64,000 nucleotides of DNA from Bradyrhizobium canariense (GTDB lineage: Bacteria; Pseudomonadota; Alphaproteobacteria; Rhizobiales; Xanthobacteraceae): the NCBI RefSeq assembly GCF_018130465.1, contig NZ_JAFCKJ010000007.1:186001-250000 (forward strand), in the 5' to 3' direction. A model generated the notes under the pieces. The model did not search any database. It had not been told where the DNA came from and saw nothing but the letters and a program-made list of their open reading frames with translations. The position numbers were made by a program, and so were the translations under genes. Below are positions 33,414 through 41,798 of the stretch, one piece after another (within the stretch, counting starts at the first letter, position 1; the number at the start of each line of letters is the position of its first letter).

Positions 33414-34667
33414 GTGACCCAAGAGGCGATGCCAGAGCAGTCAGTGTCGGCGGATCGGCCGGTCAGTGCCCGCGCGCTCCTCTCCCATCGCGCCTTCCTG
33501 TTCTTTCTGCTCTCGCGCAGCCTGTCGCGTTTCTCCAGCCAGATCGCGGCGGTGGCGATCGGCTGGCAGATCTACGATCTCACCGGCTCGGCCTTCGACC
33601 TCGGCATGGTCGGCCTCGTGCAATTCCTGCCCACCGCGCTGCTGGTGTTCGTCGCCGGCCATGCCGCCGACCGCTACGAGCGCAAGCGCGTGGTCCAGCT
33701 CTGCCAGCTCGTGGAGGCCGCGACCGCCCTCTATCTCGCGATCATCACCTATCTCGGCGGGGTCGGCGAGGTGCAGATCTTTGTCGCGACCTTCGTGCTC
33801 GGCATTGCCGGCGCGTTCGAGAGCCCGACCACCGCGGCGCTGCTGCCGCTGATCGCGCCGCAGGGATCACTCCAGCGCGCCACCGCCGTCTCGAGCGGCG
33901 CGGCGCAGGTCGCGACCATTACCGGCCCGGCGCTCGGCGGCTTCGCCTACGCAGTCGCACCGCATCTCGCCTACACCGTGATGGTGCTGTTCTGGATCTT
34001 TGGGATGATCCTGACCGGCTTCATCCGGCCGCGCCCGCAGGCGATGGCCAAGGATATGGCAGGCGCCGACAATATCTTCGCCGGCGTCCGCTTCATCCGC
34101 AGCAATCCGGCGATCCTCGGCACCATCTCGCTCGATCTGTTCGCGGTGCTGTTCGGCGGCGTCACCGCGCTGCTGCCGATCTATGCCCGCGACATCCTCC
34201 AGACCGGTCCGGTCGGACTCGGGATCCTGCGCGCCGCGCCCGCGGTCGGCGCGCTGCTGATGACCATGGTGCTGGCCCGTCACGCCATTTCGCGGCATGT
34301 GGGCCTGCGCATGTTTCAGGCCGTCATCGTGTTCGGCGTCGCAACGATCGTGTTCGCGCTGTCGTCCTGGATGTGGCTGTCGGTGCTCGCGCTCGCCGTT
34401 CTCGGCGCGGCCGATACGATCAGCGTCGTGATCCGCTTCTCGCTGGTGCAGCTCGCGACGCCCGACGAGATGCGCGGCCGGGTCGGTGCAGTGAACTTCC
34501 TCTTCATCAACGCCTCCAACCAGCTCGGCCAGTTCGAGAGCGGGGTCGCAGCCGCACTGTTCGGCGCCATGCCGGCGGCCGTGCTGGGCGGCGTCTGCAC
34601 GGTCGCGGTGGCGCTGTTGTGGATGAAGCTGTTCCCAAGCCTGCGCCGGGTCGAGAGTTTGGAGTAG
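33414..34667 (+). CDS. MFS transporter (EntS-like, MFS_3)
   Basis: 417 residues, about 12 membrane helices. ALLSHRAFLFFLLSRSLSRFSSQIAAVAIGWQIYDLTGSAFDLGMVGLVQFLPTALLVFVAGHAADRYERKRVV is typical of the MFS_3 group containing the enterobactin exporter EntS; the A-motif-like GHAADRYERKR is intact. Substrate unknown; no siderophore gene adjoins. The start is GTG at 33414; an ATG at 33429 (MPEQSV) is an alternative. Confidence 0.87.
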   Translation: MTQEAMPEQSVSADRPVSARALLSHRAFLFFLLSRSLSRFSSQIAAVAIGWQIYDLTGSAFDLGMVGLVQFLPTALLVFVAGHAADRYERKRVVQLCQLVEAATALYLAIITYLGGVGEVQIFVATFVLGIAGAFESPTTAALLPLIAPQGSLQRATAVSSGAAQVATITGPALGGFAYAVAPHLAYTVMVLFWIFGMILTGFIRPRPQAMAKDMAGADNIFAGVRFIRSNPAILGTISLDLFAVLFGGVTALLPIYARDILQTGPVGLGILRAAPAVGALLMTMVLARHAISRHVGLRMFQAVIVFGVATIVFALSSWMWLSVLALAVLGAADTISVVIRFSLVQLATPDEMRGRVGAVNFLFINASNQLGQFESGVAAALFGAMPAAVLGGVCTVAVALLWMKLFPSLRRVESLE

Positions 34668-34675
34668 GGGAAGGT

Positions 34676-34814
34676 CTCGTGTCCCGGACGCGGTGCAGCG
34701 CGCAAGCGGTGCGCCGCTAAGCCGGGACCCAGAGAGCCAAGAACGAGATCGCGGAGGCATGGGCCCCGGCTCAGCAGCGCGTCATTGCATGCCGCGCTGC
34801 GTCCGGGGCACGAG
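34676..34814. repeat. large palindromic intergenic repeat
   Basis: CTCGTGTCCCGGACGCGG-type sequence at 34676-34693 and its near-complement at 34797-34814 (GCGTCCGGGGCACGAG) border a region with further pairing GTCCCGG/CCGGGAC. It fills the gap between the convergent MFS and SDR genes and may act as transcription barrier. Confidence 0.65.
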
Positions 34815-34822
34815 AGCGGCGA

Positions 34823-35581
34823 CTAGCCCCGTCCCACGAACGGCATCTTGGTCGCCATGACGGTCATGGTCAGCACGTTGGCATCGAGCGGCAGGCCGGC
34901 CATGTAGGCGACGGCGTCGCCGACCGCTTTCGCATCCATGCGCGGCTCCTGCTTCGACGTGCCGTCGGGCTGCAGCACGCCGGGACCGTTGACCATGCGG
35001 TCGGTCATGGGGGTGGCGGCGTTACCGATGTCGACCTGGCCGACCGCGATGTCGTACATGCGCCCGTCGAGGTTGGAGGCCTTGGTCAGGCCGGTGATGG
35101 CGTGCTTGGTCGAGGTGTAGGCCGCCGAGAACGGCCGCGGCGCATGCGCCGAGATCGAGCCGTTGTTGATGATGCGGCCGCCGCGCGGGGTCTGGTCCTT
35201 CATGATGCGGAAGGCATGCTGGGTGCACAGGAACGGGCCGGTGAGATTGGTGTTCACCACCGCCTGCCACTGCTCGAGGCTGAGATCCTCGAAATTCACC
35301 GGCGGCGCGCCCATGCCGGCGTTGTTGAAGAGCACGTCGAGCCGGCCATAGGTGTCCTTGACCTTGGCAAACAGCGCGGCGATCGAGTCCGGCTTGGTCA
35401 TGTCGGCGGTGACGCAGAGGCTTTTTCCCGCGGGGCCGAGCTTGGCCGTCTCCTCGAGCATGTCGAGCCGGCGCCCGACGAGCACCACGGTGAAGCCGGT
35501 GTTCATCAGTGCCAGTGACGCCGCGCGCCCGACTCCGGTGCCGGCGCCCGTCACCACTGCGATCTTTTTCGCTTCACTCAT
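34823..35581 (-). CDS. SDR family oxidoreductase
   Basis: 252 residues. [19 protein letters not shown] cofactor motif, [11 protein letters not shown], the catalytic serine in [10 protein letters not shown], and [13 protein letters not shown] with the Tyr-Lys pair. Ends [14 protein letters not shown] classical short-chain dehydrogenase of unknown substrate. It is 26 bases downstream of the Anbu gene and in the same direction, so it may be the last cistron of that operon, but SDRs are so common that functional linkage is uncertain. Confidence 0.9.
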   Translation of the reverse strand: MSEAKKIAVVTGAGTGVGRAASLALMNTGFTVVLVGRRLDMLEETAKLGPAGKSLCVTADMTKPDSIAALFAKVKDTYGRLDVLFNNAGMGAPPVNFEDLSLEQWQAVVNTNLTGPFLCTQHAFRIMKDQTPRGGRIINNGSISAHAPRPFSAAYTSTKHAITGLTKASNLDGRMYDIAVGQVDIGNAATPMTDRMVNGPGVLQPDGTSKQEPRMDAKAVGDAVAYMAGLPLDANVLTMTVMATKMPFVGRG

Positions 35582-35607
35582 CGTTTCCTGCCTTTTCTCT
35601 TAAGCTG

Positions 35608-36366
35608 TCAGGTTTTGGATTCTTTTTCGTTCTTGTAGGGCGGCCGAGGAATGTTCTGATGCGCGGCGCGCAAGGCGGCCGACCAGCGTGAGCGCAAATC
35701 GTGGAAATAGGGCTCGCCTGCCTCGATGCGGTGGTTGAGATCGGCCTCGCAGGCGTCGGCGCGCACCACCAGCACGTCGATCGGCAAGCCGACGCCGAGA
35801 TTGGAGCGCATCGTCGAATCCATCGAGATCAGGCCGGTCTTCAGCGCCTCGTAGAGCTCGACGTCGTAATGCATGGCGCGGTCGAGCACCGGCTTGCCGT
35901 ATTTGTGCTCGCCGATCTGCAGATAGGGCGTGTCGGTGGTGCATTCGATGAAATTCCCGGCGGTGTAGACCATGAACAGGCGCATGCGCGCGCCGTTGAT
36001 CTGGCCGCCGAACAGGAAGGACACGTCGAACGACACGTCCTCGGACCTCAGTGCCGGGCCCTCGGTCGCGTGCACGGCCCGGATCGCCCGGCCGATGCGC
36101 TGGGCGGCCTGGAACATGGTCGGCGCGTTCATCAGCGTCTCGATCTCACCCGTGTTGGGGTCTTCGAGGCCCTCGGTCAGCGTCGAGAGCACCGACTGGC
36201 TAATGGCGAGGTTGCCGGCGCTGGCGATCGCCATGATGCGGTCGCCGGGCTTGGAGAAGATGTGGAGCTTGCGGAAGGTCGAGACGTTGTCGAGGCCGGC
36301 ATTGGTGCGGGTGTCGGCGATCATCACCAGACCGTCCCGAACCAGAATTCCGCAACAATAGGTCAT
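35608..36366 (-). CDS. Anbu, proteasome-type Ntn hydrolase
   Basis: 252 residues. The start MTYCCGILVRDGLVMIADTRTNAGLDNVSTFRKLHIF is that of Anbu (bacterial proteasome homologue). After Met removal, Thr2 would be the N-terminal nucleophile, with Asp18 and Lys33 in the standard proteasome positions. The remainder matches a beta-subunit fold with IMAIASAGNLAISQSV and LGVGLPIDVLVVRADA. Known Anbu proteins assemble into open helical or ring oligomers; their physiological substrate is not established. Here it lies downstream of AhpD-like, transglutaminase, alpha-E and ATP-grasp genes. The C-terminal PPYKNEKESKT is an unstructured basic tail. Confidence 0.93.
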   Translation of the reverse strand: MTYCCGILVRDGLVMIADTRTNAGLDNVSTFRKLHIFSKPGDRIMAIASAGNLAISQSVLSTLTEGLEDPNTGEIETLMNAPTMFQAAQRIGRAIRAVHATEGPALRSEDVSFDVSFLFGGQINGARMRLFMVYTAGNFIECTTDTPYLQIGEHKYGKPVLDRAMHYDVELYEALKTGLISMDSTMRSNLGVGLPIDVLVVRADACEADLNHRIEAGEPYFHDLRSRWSAALRAAHQNIPRPPYKNEKESKT

Positions 36367-36451
36367 TTCCAGTCCCCGAACGCGTTTGCGCCGAATTACT
36401 AGCCAATTTCAAGGGCCACTCCAACCCCGAATCCCGCGGGGGCGAGGCCCC

Positions 36452-36859
36452 TCAGTCGGCGGCATCGACGAGAAACGCCGCATCGACGGGGACGCCGAGC
36501 GCCGTGACCAGCCGGTTGGTCTCCGCGGCCATGCCGACGATGGCGAGCAACTCGCCGTATTCGGCCTCGGTCATGCCCTTGGCCCGTGCGCCGGCGGTGT
36601 GGGAGTGGATGCAATAGCTGCAGCCATGCGCGATCGAGACCGCGACATAGACCATCTCTTTGACCTTGGGATCGAGCGCGCCCGGACCCATCACCTCCTT
36701 GATGCTCTCCCAGGTCCGCCGCAGCGTCTTCGGATCATGCGCCAGCGCGCGCCAGAAATTGTTGACGAAATCCGACTTCCGCACTTTTCGGATATCGTCG
36801 AAGACGGCGCGGGCCTCGCTGGAGAGTTCATCGTCCGAAAGCAGCTTCACGGTCGCCAT
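36452..36859 (-). CDS. carboxymuconolactone decarboxylase-family protein (AhpD-like)
   Basis: 135 residues. Helical CMD domain with the redox motif HGCSYCIHSHTAGA. Cys80, Cys83, His87 and Glu68 have the same spacing as the catalytic Glu118-Cys130-Cys133-His137 set of mycobacterial AhpD, so peroxidase or thiol-disulfide activity is plausible and decarboxylation unlikely. It is placed between the transglutaminase and Anbu genes (57 and 85 base gaps) in the same direction. ATG 36859 (MATVKLLSDDEL) is chosen; upstream in-frame residues look untranslated. Confidence 0.88.
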   Translation of the reverse strand: MATVKLLSDDELSSEARAVFDDIRKVRKSDFVNNFWRALAHDPKTLRRTWESIKEVMGPGALDPKVKEMVYVAVSIAHGCSYCIHSHTAGARAKGMTEAEYGELLAIVGMAAETNRLVTALGVPVDAAFLVDAAD

Positions 36860-36916
36860 TGGGTACCTCGCAGGTCTGGTCTGACCCTGCGAGCATAGCA
36901 CGCGTGCGGCTTCAGC

Positions 36917-37765
36917 TCAGCTTTGCCGCTGTGACTGCGATTGCGACTGGCCACCGCGGCCGGCCTGCTCGACCTTCACGGCCACCGCCAGCGTCTCCGC
37001 GCCGCCGCCATAGCGGGTGCCGCGCACGGGGGCGGCGCCGAGATAATCGAGCCCGATCGCGACGCGGACGTGGGCGTCGGTGGCGCAGATGCTGTTGGCG
37101 GGATCGAAGCCGACCCAGCCGAGACCGTCGACATAGGCCTCCGCCCAGGCATGGCCCGCGTCCTGATGCACCGTGCCGTCGGAGCGCAGGAAGTGGCCGG
37201 AGACGAAGCGCGCCGGCACGCCGCCGCTGCGGGCGCAGGCGATGAAGATGTGCGCGTAGTCCTGGCAGACGCCGCGCTTGAGCGCGAACGCTTCCGCCGC
37301 CGACGTGCCGCTGTTGGTCGGGTCCTCGTCGAAGGTCATGTGATCGCTGATTTGCGTCATCAGCGTGTGCAGGAAGCCGAGCGTGTCGCTCTCGGCCTCG
37401 CTGCGCAGCTGGCGCGCGACCGCATTCATCGCCGGATTGACGGAGGTGAGGTCGGTGGCGCGCAAGAACATGCCGGCCGGAAAGCGCTCATCGGCGCCGC
37501 GGAGAACGCCGCCGGTGTCGTGGGTCTCGATCAGGCCCTCGGCGGTGATCTTGATGTCGCCGACGGGTCCGCAGGACAGCACATGGGTGACGTTGCCGAA
37601 CGCGTCCTCGTGGGTGTCGAGCTTGGTGTCGGTCGACACGTCGATCTGCCACTCCGCCACATATTGCCCGTCATGGCTGCCGGGCGTCATGCGCAGGATC
37701 TGGATCACGCTCGTGGCCTGCGGCTCGTAGCGATAGGTCGTGGTGTGCAGGATTCGCAGGCGCAT
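36917..37765 (-). CDS. transglutaminase-like cysteine protease/amidase
   Basis: 282 residues. An N-terminal beta domain (RLRILHTTTYRYEPQATSVIQILRMTP) is followed by a transglutaminase core with Cys167 (LKRGVCQDYAHIFIACARSGGVPARFVSGHF), His205 (DAGHAWAEAYVDGLGWVGFDP) and Asp221 of the triad. Bacterial members are mostly peptidases or amidases. It ends with a Gly/Gln/Ser-rich tail (GRGGQSQSQSQRQS). Third cistron of the ATP-grasp/alpha-E cluster; the 67-base gap before it contains a REP-like palindrome. Confidence 0.92.
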   Translation of the reverse strand: MRLRILHTTTYRYEPQATSVIQILRMTPGSHDGQYVAEWQIDVSTDTKLDTHEDAFGNVTHVLSCGPVGDIKITAEGLIETHDTGGVLRGADERFPAGMFLRATDLTSVNPAMNAVARQLRSEAESDTLGFLHTLMTQISDHMTFDEDPTNSGTSAAEAFALKRGVCQDYAHIFIACARSGGVPARFVSGHFLRSDGTVHQDAGHAWAEAYVDGLGWVGFDPANSICATDAHVRVAIGLDYLGAAPVRGTRYGGGAETLAVAVKVEQAGRGGQSQSQSQRQS

Positions 37766-37787
37766 GGTGGACCGTTGCTCTGGCGTC

Positions 37788-37825
37788 GTCGTTCCGGGCT
37801 TGCCCTGCGGGCGTCCCGGAATGAC
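37788..37825. repeat. REP-like palindrome inside the Anbu cluster
   Basis: GTCGTTCCGGG (37788-37798) and CCCGGAATGAC (37815-37825) are inverted arms with one mismatch, around TTGCCCTGCGGGCGT-type core. It resembles the element at 21603-21642 and lies between the alpha-E and transglutaminase genes. Confidence 0.7.
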
Positions 37826-37832
37826 AGCAGTA

Positions 37833-38777
37833 TCAGATCAGATACTGCTTCGTGATGATTTCGCCCAGCCTGGAATTGTCCGCGATGAATTCTTGAATGA
37901 ATTCATGCACGCCATGCTGGAAAATGTCGTTCATATTGCTGTGTTCCAGCCGGTTGCGTATGCCGCGGGCGTGACGCTGGGCCGGGCCCTGGCGGCCATA
38001 GGCGACCCCGATCTGATCGAGATTGCGCACGAGATTGCCGTAGCAGCTTGCGAGCGAACGCGGCAGCGAATCGTTGAGGATGAGCAAATCCGCGATCAGC
38101 CAAGGCTTCAGCGTCTCGCGATAGACCCAGTGATAGGCCGTCAGCGCCGAGACCGAGCGCAGGATCGAGGTCCACTGGTAGAAATCGAGCGGGCCGCCGA
38201 CGTGCTCCTCCTCGGGCAGCAGCACATGGTACTTCACGTCGAGAATGCGCGCGGTGTTGTCGGCGCGTTCGAGATGCAGGCCCATCCGCGAAAACCAGTA
38301 CGCGTCGTTGCGCAGCATGGTCCGGTAGGCCGAGCCGTCGAAGCGCAGCGAGGTCTCCTGCACGAAGCGCAGGAACTTTGCGAGATCCTCGCGCGTGGAG
38401 GTCCCTCGGCTCCAGACCTCCTGCAATTCGATCCAGGCCGAGTTGATGGTGTCCCACATCTCGCTAGTCAGCGCCGTGCGCACCGAGCGCGAATTCAGCC
38501 GCGCCGCCTCGATGCAATTCCGGATCGAGGACGGATTATTCGCCGAGAACGAGAGGTAGTCGACGACGTTGTGCTCGTTGGCCTCTTCATATTGCTGATA
38601 GAAGCTCGCGGCGACGCCGGCAGTCAAAAGCGCCGAGTCCCATTCGTTGGTCTTGCCGATATAGGCGGCGGGAAGCGCGGTGACGCGCAGCGTCGCATCG
38701 ATGGTGCGCGCGAGATACTCGGCCCGTTCGACGTAGCGGGCGAGCCAATAGAGGTTTTCGGCGGTACGCGACAGCAT
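37833..38777 (-). CDS. alpha-E domain protein
   Basis: 314 residues, entirely helical. MLSRTAENLYWLARYVERAEYLARTIDATLRV is the diagnostic opening of the alpha-E (DUF403) family, followed by YLSFSANNPSSIRNCIEAARLNSRSVRTALTSEMWDTINSAW. Alpha-E proteins are found with circularly permuted ATP-grasp and transglutaminase genes; their role, perhaps as scaffold or substrate-binding partner of the ligase, is predicted only. Start is five bases after the ATP-grasp stop, so the two are translationally coupled. Confidence 0.93.
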   Translation of the reverse strand: MLSRTAENLYWLARYVERAEYLARTIDATLRVTALPAAYIGKTNEWDSALLTAGVAASFYQQYEEANEHNVVDYLSFSANNPSSIRNCIEAARLNSRSVRTALTSEMWDTINSAWIELQEVWSRGTSTREDLAKFLRFVQETSLRFDGSAYRTMLRNDAYWFSRMGLHLERADNTARILDVKYHVLLPEEEHVGGPLDFYQWTSILRSVSALTAYHWVYRETLKPWLIADLLILNDSLPRSLASCYGNLVRNLDQIGVAYGRQGPAQRHARGIRNRLEHSNMNDIFQHGVHEFIQEFIADNSRLGEIITKQYLI

Positions 38778-38781
38778 CTCT

Positions 38782-40200
38782 CTACTCGTCCAGGATCCAG
38801 GTATCTTTAGTGCCGCCGCCCTGGCTCGAATTCACCACCAGGGAGCCTTCCTTCAGGGCAACGCGTGTCAACCCGCCGGGCACGATCGTGGTGCTCTTGC
38901 TGCCGGTGAGCACGAACGGCCGCAGGTCCACGTGACGCGGCGCAAGGCCGGATGCCGTGCAGGTCGGGCAGGTCGAGAGCGCCAGCGTCGGCTGGGCGAT
39001 AAAACCTTCCGGCTCGCGCTTGAGCTTTTCGCGGAAGGCCTCGATCGTCGCCTTGGTCGCGGCAGGACCGATCAGCATGCCGTAGCCGCCGGAGCCGTGC
39101 ACTTCCTTCACGACGAGTTCGCTCAAATTATCCAGCACGTAGGCGAGATCCTTCGGCTCGCGGCAGCGCCAGGTTTGCACGTTCTTCAGGATCGGCTCCT
39201 CGCCGAGGTAGAATTTCACGATATCCGGCATGTAGGAGTAGATCGCCTTGTCGTCGGCGATGCCGGTGCCGACGGCGTTGGCGAGCGTGATGTTGCCGGC
39301 CGCATAGGCCGACATCAGTCCGGGCACGCCGAGCGCGGAGTCGGGGCGGAAGGTGAGGGGATCGAGGTAGTCATCGTCGACGCGGCGATAGATCACGTCG
39401 ACCCGTTTCACCCCCTCGGTCGTCCGCATGAACACTTCGTTGTTCTTGACGATGAGATCGCGGCCCTCGACCAGCTCGATACCGAGCTTGTCGGCGAGGA
39501 AGGAGTGCTCGTAATAGGCCGAGTTGTAGACGCCCGGCGTGAGCAACGCGACGGTCGGCTCGCCGGAGGCGCTTTGCGGCGCTACCGAGCGCAGGGCGGA
39601 TAGCAGCTCGTCCGGATAGCGTTCGACCGGCGCCACCCTGTGACGGGCGAACAGGTCCGGAAACAGCCGCATCATGATCTCGCGGTTTTCCAGCATGTAG
39701 GACACGCCCGAGGGCGTGCGGGCATTGTCCTCCAGCACGATGAAGTCTTCGGCATCGACCCGGACGATGTCGATGCCGGCGATGTGCACGTAGACGTCGT
39801 GCGGCACCTGCTGGCCGTTCATCTCGGGACGGAAGACCGGGTTCTGAAAGATGAGGTCGTCGGGCACGATCCCGGCGCGGAGGATGTCGCGGCCGTGATA
39901 GATGTCGCGCAGGAACAGGTTGAGCGCGCGCACGCGCTGCTTCAGGCCCTTCTCCAGCAACGCCCATTCCTTGCCGGATATGATCCGCGGGATCACGTCG
40001 AAGGGGATCAGGCGCTCCGTGGACTCAGAGTCCCCGTAGACCGCGAAGGTAATGCCGATGCGGCGGAATAGGAGCTCGGCCTCCTGGCGGCGATATTCGA
40101 GCGCCTCGGGAGGCGTCTCCTTGAGCCAGCGCGCCAGCTCCTGATAGGCAGGGCGAAGGTCCCCACCGGGAATGTTCATTTCATCAAACGCGACTGCCAT
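38782..40200 (-). CDS. circularly permuted type 2 ATP-grasp protein
   Basis: 472 residues. GITFAVYGDSESTERLIPFDVIPRIISGKEWALLEKGLKQRVRALNLFLRDIYH and IAGIDIVRVDAEDFIVLEDNARTPSGVSYMLENRE are hallmarks of the COG2308 circularly permuted ATP-grasp family; LSELVVKEVHGSGGYGMLIGP carries the nucleotide-binding lysine/glycine loop and RPFVLTGS...SSQGGGTKDTW the metal site. Family members are predicted carboxylate-amine ligases making a peptide bond without a ribosome. First gene of the leftward Anbu cluster. In-frame codons continue upstream, but conservation begins at MAVAFDEMN (40200). Confidence 0.92.
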   Translation of the reverse strand: MAVAFDEMNIPGGDLRPAYQELARWLKETPPEALEYRRQEAELLFRRIGITFAVYGDSESTERLIPFDVIPRIISGKEWALLEKGLKQRVRALNLFLRDIYHGRDILRAGIVPDDLIFQNPVFRPEMNGQQVPHDVYVHIAGIDIVRVDAEDFIVLEDNARTPSGVSYMLENREIMMRLFPDLFARHRVAPVERYPDELLSALRSVAPQSASGEPTVALLTPGVYNSAYYEHSFLADKLGIELVEGRDLIVKNNEVFMRTTEGVKRVDVIYRRVDDDYLDPLTFRPDSALGVPGLMSAYAAGNITLANAVGTGIADDKAIYSYMPDIVKFYLGEEPILKNVQTWRCREPKDLAYVLDNLSELVVKEVHGSGGYGMLIGPAATKATIEAFREKLKREPEGFIAQPTLALSTCPTCTASGLAPRHVDLRPFVLTGSKSTTIVPGGLTRVALKEGSLVVNSSQGGGTKDTWILDE

Positions 40201-40292
40201 AGATCCCGACTTGTCTCCGCAAGGCGCTGCGCCAGTTGGCAGGTCGTCAGGCCTTGGTGGAGACCGCAACGTCCTGGCCATGCGGCAAGAGT

Positions 40293-40307
40293 GCATGACT
40301 TTCATGC
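40293..40307. promoter_or_regulatory. small dyad upstream of the ATP-grasp/Anbu cluster
   Basis: GCATGA-CTT-TCATGC is a perfect inverted repeat 93 bases upstream of the ATP-grasp start, with CATGCGG repeated directly at 40279-40285 and 40303-40309. It is the only dyad I see in the 277-base gap between the cluster and the divergent cinA-like gene. Confidence 0.3.
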
Positions 40308-40477
40308 GGTAGCAAGGGCCGGGCCAGCGCGATAAGCATGGGGAAAGGACATTTGCCGGGAATGGCCGGCGGCTTGCCTGAAAAAATGGCTGAGGACTGC
40401 TTATTTCGGCAGCAAAACCGCGTGACTTCAACGCGTTACCTCGGCAAAGTCGGGCCGATAGGCGAGGGACTTGAGGT

Positions 40478-41215
40478 ATGAGCGAGATCGTCACGGCGGG
40501 CATTCTGGTCATTGGGGACGAAATCCTGTCCGGCCGGACCAAGGACAAGAATATCGGCTTCATCGCCGAATACCTGACCAATATCGGCATCGACCTGAAG
40601 GAGGTCCGGGTCGTCTCCGACGACGAACCCGACATCATTGCCGCGTTGGATGCACTGCGGCATCGCTACACCTATGTCTTCACCACCGGTGGCATCGGGC
40701 CGACCCATGACGACATCACCGCTGATAGCGTCGCCAAGGCGTTCGGCGTCGGCATCGACCACCACCCGGAGGTGGTCGCCCGTTTCCGCGAGCGCTGGAG
40801 CGAGCAGGACCTCAACGAGGCCCGCCTGCGCATGGCCCGCATTCCCGACGGTGCCGAGTTGATCCAGAGCGCGACCATCCTCGCCCCCGGCTTCAAGATC
40901 GGCAATGTCATCGTGATGGCGGGCGTGCCCTCGATCATGCAGGCGATGATGGACATCGTCTCGCCCAAGCTGAAATCGGGCGTGCGCATGCTCTCCGAAT
41001 CGGTCCGCGCCAATGCGCGGGAAGGCGACATCGGCAGCCCGCTGCGGGTGATCGCCGCCGAACACCCCGACACCATCATCGGCAGCTATCCCTTCATGGA
41101 TGAAGAGCAGAAGCCCAACACCAATCTGGTGGTGCGCTCGCGCGATGCGGACAAGCTTGCAGCTGCGATGGCGGCGGTGAAGGAAATGCTGGCGGGATTG
41201 AATATCACCCGCTAG
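40478..41215 (+). CDS. molybdopterin-binding domain protein (CinA N-terminal type)
   Basis: 245 residues. [45 protein letters not shown] and [24 protein letters not shown] are the MoaB/Mog-like fold of CinA. The C-terminal nicotinamide-nucleotide deamidase domain of full CinA (about 160 residues) is absent. It may be a stand-alone pyrophosphatase-type domain (COG1058) acting on ADP-ribose or NAD derivatives. A GGGACTTGAGGT stretch precedes the ATG. Followed by gpt after 28 bases. Confidence 0.88.
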   Translation: MSEIVTAGILVIGDEILSGRTKDKNIGFIAEYLTNIGIDLKEVRVVSDDEPDIIAALDALRHRYTYVFTTGGIGPTHDDITADSVAKAFGVGIDHHPEVVARFRERWSEQDLNEARLRMARIPDGAELIQSATILAPGFKIGNVIVMAGVPSIMQAMMDIVSPKLKSGVRMLSESVRANAREGDIGSPLRVIAAEHPDTIIGSYPFMDEEQKPNTNLVVRSRDADKLAAAMAAVKEMLAGLNITR

Positions 41216-41243
41216 CAACCGGCAGACGAAGCAGGAGACGACG

Positions 41244-41771
41244 ATGGCTGGGGAAGCACCGGAACTGAGCGCACAGGAGCGGGCCGGCAAGGCCTTTCCG
41301 GTCTCGTGGGACCAGTTCCACCGGGATTGCCGGGCGCTGACCTGGCGGCTCAACGAGGTCGGCCCGTTCCATGCGGTGATCGCGATCACCCGCGGCGGCC
41401 TGGTGCCGGCGGCGATCGTGGCTCGCGAACTCGGCGTGCGCGTCATCGATACGGTCTGCATCGCCAGCTACGACCACGACAAGCAGGGTGACTTGCAGGT
41501 CCTCAAGGGCATTTCGGATGCGGCGATGAAGCTCGGCGGCGGCACCGGCAAGGGGCTCCTGATCGTCGACGACCTCGTCGACACCGGCAAGACCGGCAAG
41601 CTTGTGCGCGCGATGCTCCCCGATGCGCATTTTGCCACCGTCTACGCCAAGCCGAAGGGACGTCCGCTGGTCGACACTTTCATCACCGAAGTCTCGCAGG
41701 ACACCTGGATATTCTTCCCTTGGGACACCGCACTGTCCTACCACCCCCCGCTCCGCGACGGGGCGGCGTGA
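41244..41771 (+). CDS. gpt: xanthine(-guanine) phosphoribosyltransferase
   Basis: 175 residues. [67 protein letters not shown] and the PRPP-binding loop [36 protein letters not shown] are close to Gpt. Salvages xanthine/guanine to XMP/GMP with PRPP. ATG at 41244; AGGAG is 8-12 bases upstream. Complements the nucleoside transporter elsewhere in the window. Confidence 0.92.
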   Translation: MAGEAPELSAQERAGKAFPVSWDQFHRDCRALTWRLNEVGPFHAVIAITRGGLVPAAIVARELGVRVIDTVCIASYDHDKQGDLQVLKGISDAAMKLGGGTGKGLLIVDDLVDTGKTGKLVRAMLPDAHFATVYAKPKGRPLVDTFITEVSQDTWIFFPWDTALSYHPPLRDGAA

Positions 41772-41798
41772 CTATCGCGACCGCGCGGCGGAGCAACC

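Noticed and set aside
33414-34667. Siderophore exporter assignment for the EntS-like transporter
   Set aside because: No siderophore biosynthesis, receptor or Fur-box-like sequence is present nearby; only family-level assignment is supported.
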